Shown one piece after another: positions 42,525 to 49,821 of a DNA stretch of 64,000 bases. The DNA is from Gammaproteobacteria bacterium (GTDB lineage: Bacteria; Pseudomonadota; Gammaproteobacteria; SZUA-152). The stretch is from positions 29,373 through 93,372 of the forward strand of contig JAKIUF010000012.1 of the NCBI GenBank assembly GCA_021647705.1. Reading direction: 5' to 3'. Below the pieces are notes generated by a model. That model did no database searches and was not told the DNA's origin. It was given only the letters and a program-made list of their open reading frames with translations. The translations under genes were made by a program, and so were the position numbers. How positions within the stretch are numbered: position 1 is the first letter of the stretch; every line of letters starts with the position of its first letter.

Positions 42525-42743
42525 GGGCGGGATGGTGATGCCGTAAACACCATGAGAAGGTCAGCGTTTGCCCATCGGACTGCCTTCGCTCTATTGCGGT
42601 AAACGGGTGCCCTTTGACCTGATGCATCAGGTCGGCCACAGTCTCTGGAGTGGCTCCGGAGAACCCCGCAGTGGGTACCCACTGCCGTGGTCGCTGCGAT
42701 CAGCGATGCGCAATAGCATGGATTGTTCTTCACCATCCCGCCC
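42525..42743 (-). ncRNA. Large inverted-repeat-bounded structured element (candidate RNA)
   Basis: The spacer between two - strand genes is closed by a perfect 14-bp inverted repeat (GGGCGGGATGGTGA, 42525-42538 and 42730-42743). Inside is a second pair CTATTGCG/CGCAATAG (42591-42598, 42709-42716). Within that lie two perfect 18-bp palindromes, GACCTGATGCATCAGGTC (42616-42633) and GCAGTGGGTACCCACTGC (42668-42685), plus a GGAGTGGCTCC hairpin. No coding frame fits. It could be a multibranched leader RNA for the HTH gene, a small RNA, or a protein-binding/origin site. Confidence 0.5.
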
Positions 42744-42751
42744 TGTTCTTT

Positions 42752-43603
42752 TTAGTGCGCCGCCTGGCTGGATGCATCCGCCAGCGCACTCGATACTCGA
42801 ATAACCGGTGCATGCTGGGCACGACGGGTACCTTCCATCACATCCTGCGGCAGTTCTCCATATTTTGTTGCAGCGCGTCTGGCCACCTCATTATTAGTGG
42901 CCACATCATCTCGCGTCACACCGGTATAGCGATACTGTGTAGACAACCAAAACACCTCTCTAATCTTACTGCCCATCTTGCCGACCAGATTGTTCCAGTC
43001 ATCCGCAAACAACAGACCTACATGGTTGGCGACCAAACCCAGCCGGACCAGTTTGTCATATTGACTTAGCAATCTCGCCCCTATAAAACCGTAGACCGTC
43101 TTAAATTCCACGGGCAGTGTTATCGGACTGACAGATTCATTGTTACAGATAGTCAATCCGCCCATATCTCCCAATAATTGTTCCAGTGCTTTGATATTTT
43201 TCGAGGCCAATGTATTTGCCGCAGAAAACTGATTCTCAATTTTAAGTAAAACCAGATCAGCATACGGATCGTTATTTGCCGCACATTCAAAAATACCATT
43301 GATATTCGTTGAAAACCGAACCAGCCCGATGATGGGTTTGATCTTATTTTCGTCATCACGACGACGACCATAAAACAACCGATGTGCAGCTCTTGTATGC
43401 AATACAATCTCACCCTGAGTCCGCATGCGGCCAGGGCGAACTGACACCTGCTTCGGCGGCACAATAGGATCCGCATTATCTTCATGCGTTGGATGACGCA
43501 CTGGTTTTTCATCATCGTCAAAATCAAAATCAGTGTCCACACTGAAGGAGGTAGACACCCCCTGCTCCAGTTCTTTTTTTAATGCCGTCGTTGCCTCACT
43601 CAT
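42752..43603 (-). CDS. ICE protein, TIGR03761/PFL_4669 family (DUF1845)
   Basis: 283 residues from the ATG spaced 7 bases from AAGGAG; the ATG two codons earlier is too close. After an acidic N-terminus the core reads 'LHTRAAHRLFYGRRRDDENK', 'PIIGLVRFSTNINGIFECAA', 'NNDPYADLVLLKIENQF', and 'YDKLVRLGLVANHVGLLF', typical of PFL_4669. Conserved in ICE maintenance blocks, function unknown. Confidence 0.85.
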   Translation of the reverse strand: MSEATTALKKELEQGVSTSFSVDTDFDFDDDEKPVRHPTHEDNADPIVPPKQVSVRPGRMRTQGEIVLHTRAAHRLFYGRRRDDENKIKPIIGLVRFSTNINGIFECAANNDPYADLVLLKIENQFSAANTLASKNIKALEQLLGDMGGLTICNNESVSPITLPVEFKTVYGFIGARLLSQYDKLVRLGLVANHVGLLFADDWNNLVGKMGSKIREVFWLSTQYRYTGVTRDDVATNNEVARRAATKYGELPQDVMEGTRRAQHAPVIRVSSALADASSQAAH

Positions 43604-43634
43604 GATCATCTCCTTGGTTAGATAGTTTTAAAAA

Positions 43635-43816
43635 CTGTTCAGAATCTTGGTGGCAGTGCCACCAACCCGACCCCTGTTTCTGCTGTTCAGAATCTTGGTG
43701 GCACTGCCACCAACCCGACCCCTGTTTCTGCTGTTCAGAATCTTGGTGGCACTGCCACCAACCCGACCCCTGTTTCTGCTGTTCAGAATCTTGGTGCGAG
43801 TCACACCAAGCTGACC
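43635..43816. repeat. 48-bp tandem repeats, each with a 9-bp stem hairpin (3 full copies plus a degenerate one)
   Basis: Units start at 43635, 43683 and 43731 (CTGTTCAGAATCTTGGTGGC ...), with a degenerate fourth at 43779. Each full unit contains TTGGTGGCAnTGCCACCAA (n = G, C, C), a near-perfect palindrome; the fourth keeps pairing with other bases (CTTGGTG/CACCAAG). The array begins directly behind the stop of the STY4528-type replication gene. Iteron-like origin, partition site or attenuator are possible. Confidence 0.75.
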
Positions 43817-43817
43817 A

Positions 43818-45230
43818 TCAGTCCTGACGTACATACTCTTTATCCAGAGTCGCTGTACCATCCGAATTGATGGTACTGCCCAGTCGTTTCATTGTTTCTT
43901 CCCACCGACGTTGGTTTTCTGTCTGATCTTCAGTTACGGCTTGGTGTTGTAAACGGATTATTGGTGTGCGGTCACGCTGTCCGTAATCGGTATCTGGCAG
44001 CGTACCGTCCAGCATGTTTTTGACGATCCAGGCCAAATACCGGATGGCGTTGCCGACAGGGGTGTCAGTACCATTTTCACCCGCTTTTATCCGGTCAGCC
44101 AGGTAATGAAGGGCATACTGACGTTCAGATTCAGGCAATGGTTCGAGCTGTTTCAGGACGTAAGCCATTTGCCGGGGACTTTTGCTGACCGCTTTTGGAA
44201 AATCCAGTGGTGGGCAATTTTTTGAAGGGGGGGTAGGGGGGGTAGTAGTAGTTTGTTTTTTATTATTTAAAAGACTACTACCCCCCCTTACCCCCCCAGT
44301 GGAATCACCGTGTAAAAGTTTTTTACACGGTGATTTGTCTGAATTTTGATCATTTTTGTTCAGGTCAGCCATGTAAAAGTTTTTTACAGGGTCGTTTTCC
44401 TGAAAATTTTGAGTTTTACCCGTGTCAATATTCTTTACATGGTCGATTGGGTGAGATTCCGCTGAATTCACCGTGTCAATATTTTTTACAGGGTGCTCAA
44501 GAGTCTTTTTAAGGTACTCAATATGTGCCGGTTTTTCTGGGTCGCCATATAGATTCTTTACACCATCCGGATCAACACCGAGTGCAGGGCAGCTCAGGTG
44601 CGTATCCAGAGGGTCACCACTGGTATGGCTTTTCAATCGTGCATTGAGTTGCTCCAGATGAGTAGGGTGGAGATCCAGGTGCTGGCCTTTAAACACCAGA
44701 TAATCAGTGTGGGTCAACACGCTGTGCTTGATGTTACGCAGGCGCTTGAGAACATCGCCTTTGGTGGGTTGTTCCAGAAAATCGATATAAGCAGGGTCCA
44801 GATAGAGTGTATCAGCCAGACTCAGGGGCTGGTCATGCTGCGCATAGACCACCCCTCTGAACTGCCCATCAGCGCCACGCACTTCTGCACACAGTGTCAG
44901 CCAGCGCAGGGCACGTAGCACCTGCATGTGACGACTGACGATGGGGCGTGAGCATTTTAGCTGCTCTATCAGGTTGTCCTGAGAAGGGATACGGGTGGCT
45001 AGCATAGGATTGTCCACATGGATTTTCATGAGCATCCAGGTGTGTATTTCTCCCGATTCCAGTATGGGATCCAGTATTAAATCTCTGGGCACCGCGTCGT
45101 GATGATTGCCGAGATAGATCAAAGACCCCATACCAGCTTCGGAGGGTAAGCCAGACCGTTTTTCCAGCTGTCCGGCGGTGTGTTGAATGTGTTGTTGCAG
45201 TGTTTCGATTTCGAGGGTTGTGTTGCTCAC
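43818..45230 (-). CDS. STY4528-family island replication protein
   Basis: 470 residues. 'SLIYLGNHHDAVPRDLILDP', 'VWMLMKIHVDNPMLATRIPS'-type block (here HTWMLMKIHVDNPMLATR) and 'NLIEQLKCSRPIVSRHMQVL' with a winged helix-turn-helix fit the STY4528 pathogenicity-island replication family. The region from ~230 to 300 repeats 'VKNIDTVNS', 'VKNIDTGKT', 'VKNFYMADL', a degenerate KN-(I/F)-(D/Y) repeat. The C-terminal third resembles the family's conserved end. Followed immediately by 48-bp repeats. Confidence 0.8.
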   Translation of the reverse strand: MSNTTLEIETLQQHIQHTAGQLEKRSGLPSEAGMGSLIYLGNHHDAVPRDLILDPILESGEIHTWMLMKIHVDNPMLATRIPSQDNLIEQLKCSRPIVSRHMQVLRALRWLTLCAEVRGADGQFRGVVYAQHDQPLSLADTLYLDPAYIDFLEQPTKGDVLKRLRNIKHSVLTHTDYLVFKGQHLDLHPTHLEQLNARLKSHTSGDPLDTHLSCPALGVDPDGVKNLYGDPEKPAHIEYLKKTLEHPVKNIDTVNSAESHPIDHVKNIDTGKTQNFQENDPVKNFYMADLNKNDQNSDKSPCKKLLHGDSTGGVRGGSSLLNNKKQTTTTPPTPPSKNCPPLDFPKAVSKSPRQMAYVLKQLEPLPESERQYALHYLADRIKAGENGTDTPVGNAIRYLAWIVKNMLDGTLPDTDYGQRDRTPIIRLQHQAVTEDQTENQRRWEETMKRLGSTINSDGTATLDKEYVRQD

Positions 45231-45297
45231 GATCTCAATCTCATCTTATGGGTTAATTTGAATGGCCAGCATGGACCTAATTCTGCCGGTGAGTAGG

Positions 45298-45368
45298 TGG
45301 CGATCTTCCCAATCTGGGTGCTATTGTCGCCATGCGGGGTGTTTTTCGACGACCTCCCCGCACGACAA
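45298..45368 (-). promoter_or_regulatory. Structured leader A (homologous to leader B)
   Basis: Contains a TGCGGGG/CCCCGCA stem around TGTTTTTCGACGACCT, flanked by ATTGTCG/CGACAAT, and a CCCA/TGGG mini-hairpin next to GATCTTC. About 71 bases align with 46421-46493 without gaps. In the - sense it is the leader of the STY4528-type gene, 68 bases upstream of its start. Confidence 0.55.
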
Positions 45369-45401
45369 TCCACCAACACTAACCTATACAGGAAGATCAC
45401 C

Positions 45402-45608
45402 ATGACCTTTGAAAATGAAAACAAAACCATCCCGATTGCTGAGCTTGAACCCCTGGTTGAAAAAATAGAGGCTGTTACCGCTGTTCTTAACCAATATTTA
45501 TTGGCCTGTGCTGAATTTGGGCAACCGCCACGGGAAATCTCCGCACATCTGGGAACCGAGCTAAATAAAGCGCTTGATCTCCAGGATTGGCTTGATGAAC
45601 TGCGCTGA
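45402..45608 (+). CDS. Possible small acidic protein on the opposite strand
   Basis: 68 residues behind CAGGAAGATCACC. Acidic, helical: 'PIAELEPLVEKIEAVTAVLN', 'QYLLACAEFGQPPREISAHL', ending QDWLDELR. It lies between two - strand genes, and on this strand leader A would be its own 5' hairpin. Sequence looks protein-like, but no family recognised. Confidence 0.4.
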   Translation: MTFENENKTIPIAELEPLVEKIEAVTAVLNQYLLACAEFGQPPREISAHLGTELNKALDLQDWLDELR

Positions 45609-45631
45609 CAAGAAAATAGATGGGGCATGCT

Positions 45632-46390
45632 TCATCCCATCTCAGGATACTGACATGCAGGTAATTTGGCATCGGGCCCAATCATCTGCCGAAAATCATT
45701 CGCCTGTCTTTCCGCCCACACCATGGGGCGGTATGTGTTAAATCCCTTCTCGTCTAACCATGGGATGTAATGATCCTGATTTTCCAGCAGGAAAAGCCCC
45801 GCCAACATTTTGCAGCCGTCTTCGCCATACCCGCTGTGATGGGCGGGATGCGCATCAAGGCGTTCCCGATCCGGTCGGGGATAGCTGCTTTTACTCAGGC
45901 CGGGTTTTTCCCTGTCGGTCTTCGTGGCATCGGCATTAAAGCCATTTATGCTCTGCATGACCTTCAATAAATTCACTTTTTCATCGGCCCATATCAAACA
46001 GGGAGAAGGGTCGATATTGCGGTCTTCCAGCCAGGTAGAAAACCGATCCCGGTGAGCATTCAGATAGAGCGCCGCAATGATGGGCTTCCCGAAATGACCG
46101 CCAAGGGGGCCGTACCAAAATTGAAAATTCTTCACAGCGTCTCGGAAGAACCCATCATTGCCTCTGGGGATCGCGGATTGTTTTTTGTCAGCTCGGTCTT
46201 GTTTTTCTCGCAAATCACGCTTGCGCGATCTTTCCTTTTGTTCATTGACCCTGTGTAATACAAACCGGGCGCGATCCACACCCAGTGGTCGGATAATATC
46301 CAATATCTCTCGTTTGCCCGCGATGTCCGGAGCAACATCATCCGGTACGGCATCTGTGGGTAATTCATTATTGGGTGCTTGTGTTGTCAT
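45632..46390 (-). CDS. Hypothetical ICE protein
   Basis: 252 residues from the ATG 9 bases behind AAGGA; a GTG three codons upstream is possible. A basic helical region 'EQKERSRKRDLREKQDRADK' is followed by two related segments, 'HFGKPIIAALYLNAHRDRFS' with TWLEDRNID and 'MLAGLFLLENQDHYIPWLDE', suggesting an internal duplication. No family recognised. Preceded by leader B. Confidence 0.55.
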   Translation of the reverse strand: MTTQAPNNELPTDAVPDDVAPDIAGKREILDIIRPLGVDRARFVLHRVNEQKERSRKRDLREKQDRADKKQSAIPRGNDGFFRDAVKNFQFWYGPLGGHFGKPIIAALYLNAHRDRFSTWLEDRNIDPSPCLIWADEKVNLLKVMQSINGFNADATKTDREKPGLSKSSYPRPDRERLDAHPAHHSGYGEDGCKMLAGLFLLENQDHYIPWLDEKGFNTYRPMVWAERQANDFRQMIGPDAKLPACQYPEMG

Positions 46391-46420
46391 TTGACTCACT
46401 CCTTGCGCGTCGTAATAAGA

Positions 46421-46493
46421 ATGGTGATCTTCCCAGGCTGAGTGCTACGCTTGCTGTGCGGGGTGTTTTTCGAAGAGCCCCCCGCACAACAAC
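46421..46493 (-). promoter_or_regulatory. Structured leader B (homologous to leader A)
   Basis: GTGATCTTCCCA...CTGAGTGCTA then TGTGCGGGG/CCCCGCACA around a TGTTTTTCGA loop. Relative to leader A the stem-flanking bases differ but still pair (CCCA/TGGG in A, CTCA/TGGG with a wobble in B). Located 31 bases upstream of the start of the 45632-46390 gene. Confidence 0.55.
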
Positions 46494-46587
46494 TCAATTT
46501 TCTGAGCAGACTGAAATCATATGCATTTCCGTATCGGGCATTTCATGTTTGGTCGATGCTTCTGGTTTTGCAGTTTCCATATCGTAT

Positions 46588-47139
46588 TCATCCAAAGTTC
46601 AGATTTTGTTGCCAGATTTTTGCCAGGGGCAATTCCGTTTCTGCGCCTAACTGGCAATACCAATTCAACATATCATTCGTGCTGCTGCCTGCTTTTGGCT
46701 CGGGGTATTTGCTCAATGCCTCATACAAAATGATGGTCTGTTGATCATCCAGGTTTTGTGGACGACCTTGAGAAGCGGGGGGCATATTCAGCGCTTTACG
46801 CCGGTCACGGTATTCTCTGGGATCAATCCCGGTCAGATCTCCGAGCATCGACTGCGACGCGTCGAGTTGGATCATTTTGTTGACTAGGATATCCATTTCA
46901 CGCTCTTGCTCGACAAAATCCAGCATTAAACCAAAACGATGTGAATCGAATGTGATGTTTGCAATGCTGAACCGGGACAAGCGGCTGAACACGTCCGCAT
47001 TCATGTTTTTCGCGCGGTCTACTAATACGGTATTTAAACCCAAATCCCGCAGTGTCTGGTGATCATACTCATTGCTGGCGTTGATCACACAACGCAGCAA
47101 GCAGGCGTTTAGTTCACAGTTAAGTTGTGACTCCATCAT
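46588..47139 (-). CDS. DUF2857-family ICE protein
   Basis: 183 residues; ATG at 47139 (or 47136) overlaps the parB stop. 'CVINASNEYDHQTLRDLGLN', 'LSRFSIANITFDSHRFGLML', 'QLDASQSMLGDLTGIDPREY' are typical of DUF2857, which follows parB in PFL-type ICEs. It resembles a regulatory, possibly DNA-binding protein (helix-turn-helix near 'MLGDLTGIDPREYRDRRKAL'). Confidence 0.78.
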   Translation of the reverse strand: MMESQLNCELNACLLRCVINASNEYDHQTLRDLGLNTVLVDRAKNMNADVFSRLSRFSIANITFDSHRFGLMLDFVEQEREMDILVNKMIQLDASQSMLGDLTGIDPREYRDRRKALNMPPASQGRPQNLDDQQTIILYEALSKYPEPKAGSSTNDMLNWYCQLGAETELPLAKIWQQNLNFG

Positions 47140-48689
47140 TCATCTCCCTGATGACTTTTTTGACGGACACCCGTCAGTTCAGACCCCTGCTGAATTAGCG
47201 CCTGGATGGTCTGTAAATACTCCTGGTCTTCCTCGGGCAGGTCATCTTCATATTCATACAACAACAGCGTGACATCGGTTACTGAGGTGTCATCCACTAG
47301 ATATTGCGAAAATGTATCTATAAAAATGTTGTGGACATTGGGTATCTGCCGGTAGGTGCGTGACAGGCGAAACAGCGCCCACCAAACAGCGGCCCTGTGA
47401 TCAGAATTGCCGGGCGGGGCGTCCATGGCCTTTAGTGGATGAACGATAAACCAGTCGCAGCCATTTGACGCCTTGCTTCTGTCGGTCCTGTCGATCATTA
47501 ACCCGTACCGGACAGCTAATTTCAGGGCGGTACTGATAATGGATTCCTGTAGGGTTTCCGGGCTGTCATGGTCATGGGGGCTCGAATCAGCACCCGCTTT
47601 TTTGGTTGAGGGTTTTGATGGTGTGCGTGTTGATTCATCTTTCTTGCCGGGACTACTGTTTTTAACAGCAGATTCCGGTGAGGTAGTGGTCGGCATCGTC
47701 AGAGTTGGAGAGGAAACAGTCGGTGCAGTCTTTATCCCGGCCATCACAGCCTGTATTTCGGCGCTGATGGTCTGTACAGGTAAGCTCAGTGTGTCTGCTA
47801 AAGTACAATCCAGCGCGCGTGAAAAACCATCGATATCAATGGACACGTCATCAAATTCAGTCAGGGTTTTAAAAAACAGATCCAGCAGGTGCTGCGGGTT
47901 GTCCCGCCCCATGTCGGTGCTTGCCCAGAAGGTTGAATAGGCTTTTTCCAGACGGCGTAGAGCTTTTATCAACGGTCCACCAGCCCCTGCCCACAGCGCG
48001 GTCGGTACCACCGGCAGCAGTTGGTGGGCTGCGTATTCAAAGCGGGAAATATGACTGTGACTGACGGTCCAGCCCTGGGTGGTGATACGTTCGGCCAAGG
48101 CACGGATGGTCAGCGGCTTGTCCTTTAGCTCTTTGCTCTGTGCTTCGGCTTTGAGGCGATCCTCTTCTTCGTAGATTTGTCGAAGTGTCTGCACCGCCAG
48201 TGCTTTTTCGATGAACAGCGTATCGCCGCGTTCCTCGTTTTCCGCCATGTGTCCGGTCAAGGTGGAACTTTCACTTTTCCAGGGTTTGAAGGTACAGTCG
48301 ATAACATGGAATGACTGGGCTTTTTCCAAAAGAGTTTGGCGTTCCTCATCGGTTTTGGCTGTCTTGGCCAATTTCTTGTACTTGTCATACAGGATGTTGA
48401 GGATTTCCAGACGGGTGTTACCCCCGTCAATGATCAGATAGTATTTGTCGCCCGGATTTCGCCGGGAAATATTGGGGGGATGATCCAGTCCACGGGCCTC
48501 GATTGAGGCCAGTATCGAATCAAATTTCGGATTTCGTGACTGACGTGGATTGCGGTCATAGGGTCGCAATTGATCCAGCGTCACCCGGATGCGGGCCTTG
48601 CCGATAGGGTCGCCGGGATGCGTGGTTTCAGACGTGTTGACACCCACGTCCAGAAAATCCAGCACTTCCGCTTCGTTAAGTTTGGTCAT
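47136..48689 (-). CDS. parB: ParB-type partition protein
   Basis: 517 residues from the ATG one base after the parA stop; a longer frame into parA is unlikely. ParB/Srx-type N-domain: 'VTLDQLRPYDRNPRQSRNPK' and 'SIEARGLDHPPNISRRNPGD', then YYLIIDGGNTRLEIL, and a helix-turn-helix region 'AERITTQGWTVSHSHISRFE'. A Thr/Ser/Pro-rich linker (about 330-400) precedes a C-terminal domain. ICE ParB proteins of this long type work with the adjacent ParA in stability of the excised element. Confidence 0.87.
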   Translation of the reverse strand: MTKLNEAEVLDFLDVGVNTSETTHPGDPIGKARIRVTLDQLRPYDRNPRQSRNPKFDSILASIEARGLDHPPNISRRNPGDKYYLIIDGGNTRLEILNILYDKYKKLAKTAKTDEERQTLLEKAQSFHVIDCTFKPWKSESSTLTGHMAENEERGDTLFIEKALAVQTLRQIYEEEDRLKAEAQSKELKDKPLTIRALAERITTQGWTVSHSHISRFEYAAHQLLPVVPTALWAGAGGPLIKALRRLEKAYSTFWASTDMGRDNPQHLLDLFFKTLTEFDDVSIDIDGFSRALDCTLADTLSLPVQTISAEIQAVMAGIKTAPTVSSPTLTMPTTTSPESAVKNSSPGKKDESTRTPSKPSTKKAGADSSPHDHDSPETLQESIISTALKLAVRYGLMIDRTDRSKASNGCDWFIVHPLKAMDAPPGNSDHRAAVWWALFRLSRTYRQIPNVHNIFIDTFSQYLVDDTSVTDVTLLLYEYEDDLPEEDQEYLQTIQALIQQGSELTGVRQKSHQGDE

Positions 48690-48690
48690 T

Positions 48691-49572
48691 TTATGCTTCC
48701 GCCTGCTTTGCTGTGGTGGAAGCACTACTGTTGCCGTTACCAGCCCATGTTGGCTCCACGTCAGACAGGTGAGGTAACAGTTCATGCACAACCGCCAGGT
48801 AGGAATCATAGGCTGAGGGAGTTGGACTGTTACTACGGCGACGCACCTCGACACGATGGACCGGCAACCGTCGGGCGGAGGCCTGTTTATAGGAGGCCAT
48901 CATGGGTATGTACGCGCTCAGAATGCGTATTTTTCCATCGGAGGCGCTGTAAAACTTTTTGCGTAATGCTCCGGCAATGGTCTGTGCATCGACGGTTCTG
49001 TCCTGTTTGTAAATGAGACCAGTCAACGTCGGGATATTGGGCATCGGTATACCGATGCCATCGGCGGGTTCCAGGCTCTTGAGCATTTCCACCGTACCGC
49101 GCATGAATTCCTGTGAATCGAGAAATTCCGGCACAATGGGCGAAATAAGCTCGTTGCACGACATTATGATGCTTTCCTGGAAGATGCCACGGGCACCCTG
49201 GGAATCAATGATGATGTAGTCATAATCATCGTTAATTTTTTTGAGGCCAGCGGTGAGATAAAACGAATGGTTGATAGATTCACGCAGCCATTCGAGTAGT
49301 TTCTGAGTTGGATCGTCGGAAAGGACAATATCCAGATTATTGATATGCGTTTTTGAAATGCAATCGACCGAATCAGCCGACGTGACTAATTTACGCAGCC
49401 CGTGTTTTGCGGGATTGTCAACGATATAATATCGTGACAGCGACTGTTGAAAATCAGCGTCAACCAAAAGGACACGTTGTCCCATGTCGGCAAGGATGCC
49501 GCCGAATTGTGCGGAAAACGATGTTTTACCGACGCCGCCCTTGGTCGATACTACGCCATATATTTTAGCCAT
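48691..49572 (-). CDS. parA: ParA-type partition ATPase
   Basis: 293 residues from the ATG of MAKIYGVVST; ten extra codons upstream are unlikely. Deviant Walker A KGGVGKT at 11-17, 'VLLVDADFQQSLSRYY' (A' motif) and 'YDYIIIDSQGARGIFQESII' (Walker B, where many ParAs have DxPP). It is the outermost recognised ICE gene on this side and probably heads the operon parA-parB-DUF2857. Confidence 0.9.
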   Translation of the reverse strand: MAKIYGVVSTKGGVGKTSFSAQFGGILADMGQRVLLVDADFQQSLSRYYIVDNPAKHGLRKLVTSADSVDCISKTHINNLDIVLSDDPTQKLLEWLRESINHSFYLTAGLKKINDDYDYIIIDSQGARGIFQESIIMSCNELISPIVPEFLDSQEFMRGTVEMLKSLEPADGIGIPMPNIPTLTGLIYKQDRTVDAQTIAGALRKKFYSASDGKIRILSAYIPMMASYKQASARRLPVHRVEVRRRSNSPTPSAYDSYLAVVHELLPHLSDVEPTWAGNGNSSASTTAKQAEA

Positions 49573-49648
49573 TATGATTACCTGCAAAGTTGTCCTAACC
49601 ATGCAGGGTGGTGTGTTGCCCCCCTTCTACCGCACTTCCTCAAGTTCG

Positions 49649-49664
49649 CATAATGTATATTATG
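49649..49664. promoter_or_regulatory. Palindromic operator-like site upstream of parA
   Basis: CATAATGTATATTATG is a 6-bp dyad with a 4-base centre, 77 bases upstream of the parA start in an A/T-rich stretch. Fits a regulator-binding site of the par promoter. Confidence 0.4.
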
Positions 49665-49676
49665 TTAAATTAGATA

Positions 49677-49805
49677 TTATGACCCGACAGCAAGGTCCCT
49701 AACATAAGCCCTCCTCAGCCAATCGCCAAATAGGTCTTCAAGCTTTTGTTCCAGATCGCCGGGTCCTGCCACTTTTCTGGATGCAAGGCTGCGTTTCGAT
49801 ACCAT
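49677..49805 (-). CDS. Possible 42-residue protein between ICE and T6SS island
   Basis: MVSKRSLASRKVAGPGDLEQ then 'KLEDLFGDWLRRAYVRDLAV' ending GS. Good helical character in the second half; weak ribosome-binding site. An alternative overlapping frame (MKNSVSKWYRNAALHPEKWQ) also stays open for 36 codons. Could be a remnant of a gene cut by the ICE junction. Confidence 0.35.
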   Translation of the reverse strand: MVSKRSLASRKVAGPGDLEQKLEDLFGDWLRRAYVRDLAVGS

Positions 49806-49821
49806 TTAGATACACTATTCT

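Noticed and set aside
42525..42743. tRNA-like cloverleaf
   Set aside because: No anticodon or T-loop consensus and the stems are far longer than tRNA arms.
43635..43816. Possible CRISPR array
   Set aside because: The 48-bp units are contiguous tandem repeats without unique spacers and no cas gene is near.
43628..43861. 77-codon frame with a repeated 16-residue peptide
   Set aside because: It begins inside the STY4528-type gene, lacks a ribosome-binding site, and its openness follows from the 48-bp DNA repeat. Kept only as a remark.
45227..45628. 133-codon - strand frame opposite the small + strand gene
   Set aside because: Ser/Arg/Cys-rich, covers the structured leader, no start signal; the + strand frame looks more protein-like.
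46521..46733. 70-codon + strand frame behind leader B
   Set aside because: Antisense to the DUF2857 gene; rich in Phe/Cys, typical of a shadow frame.
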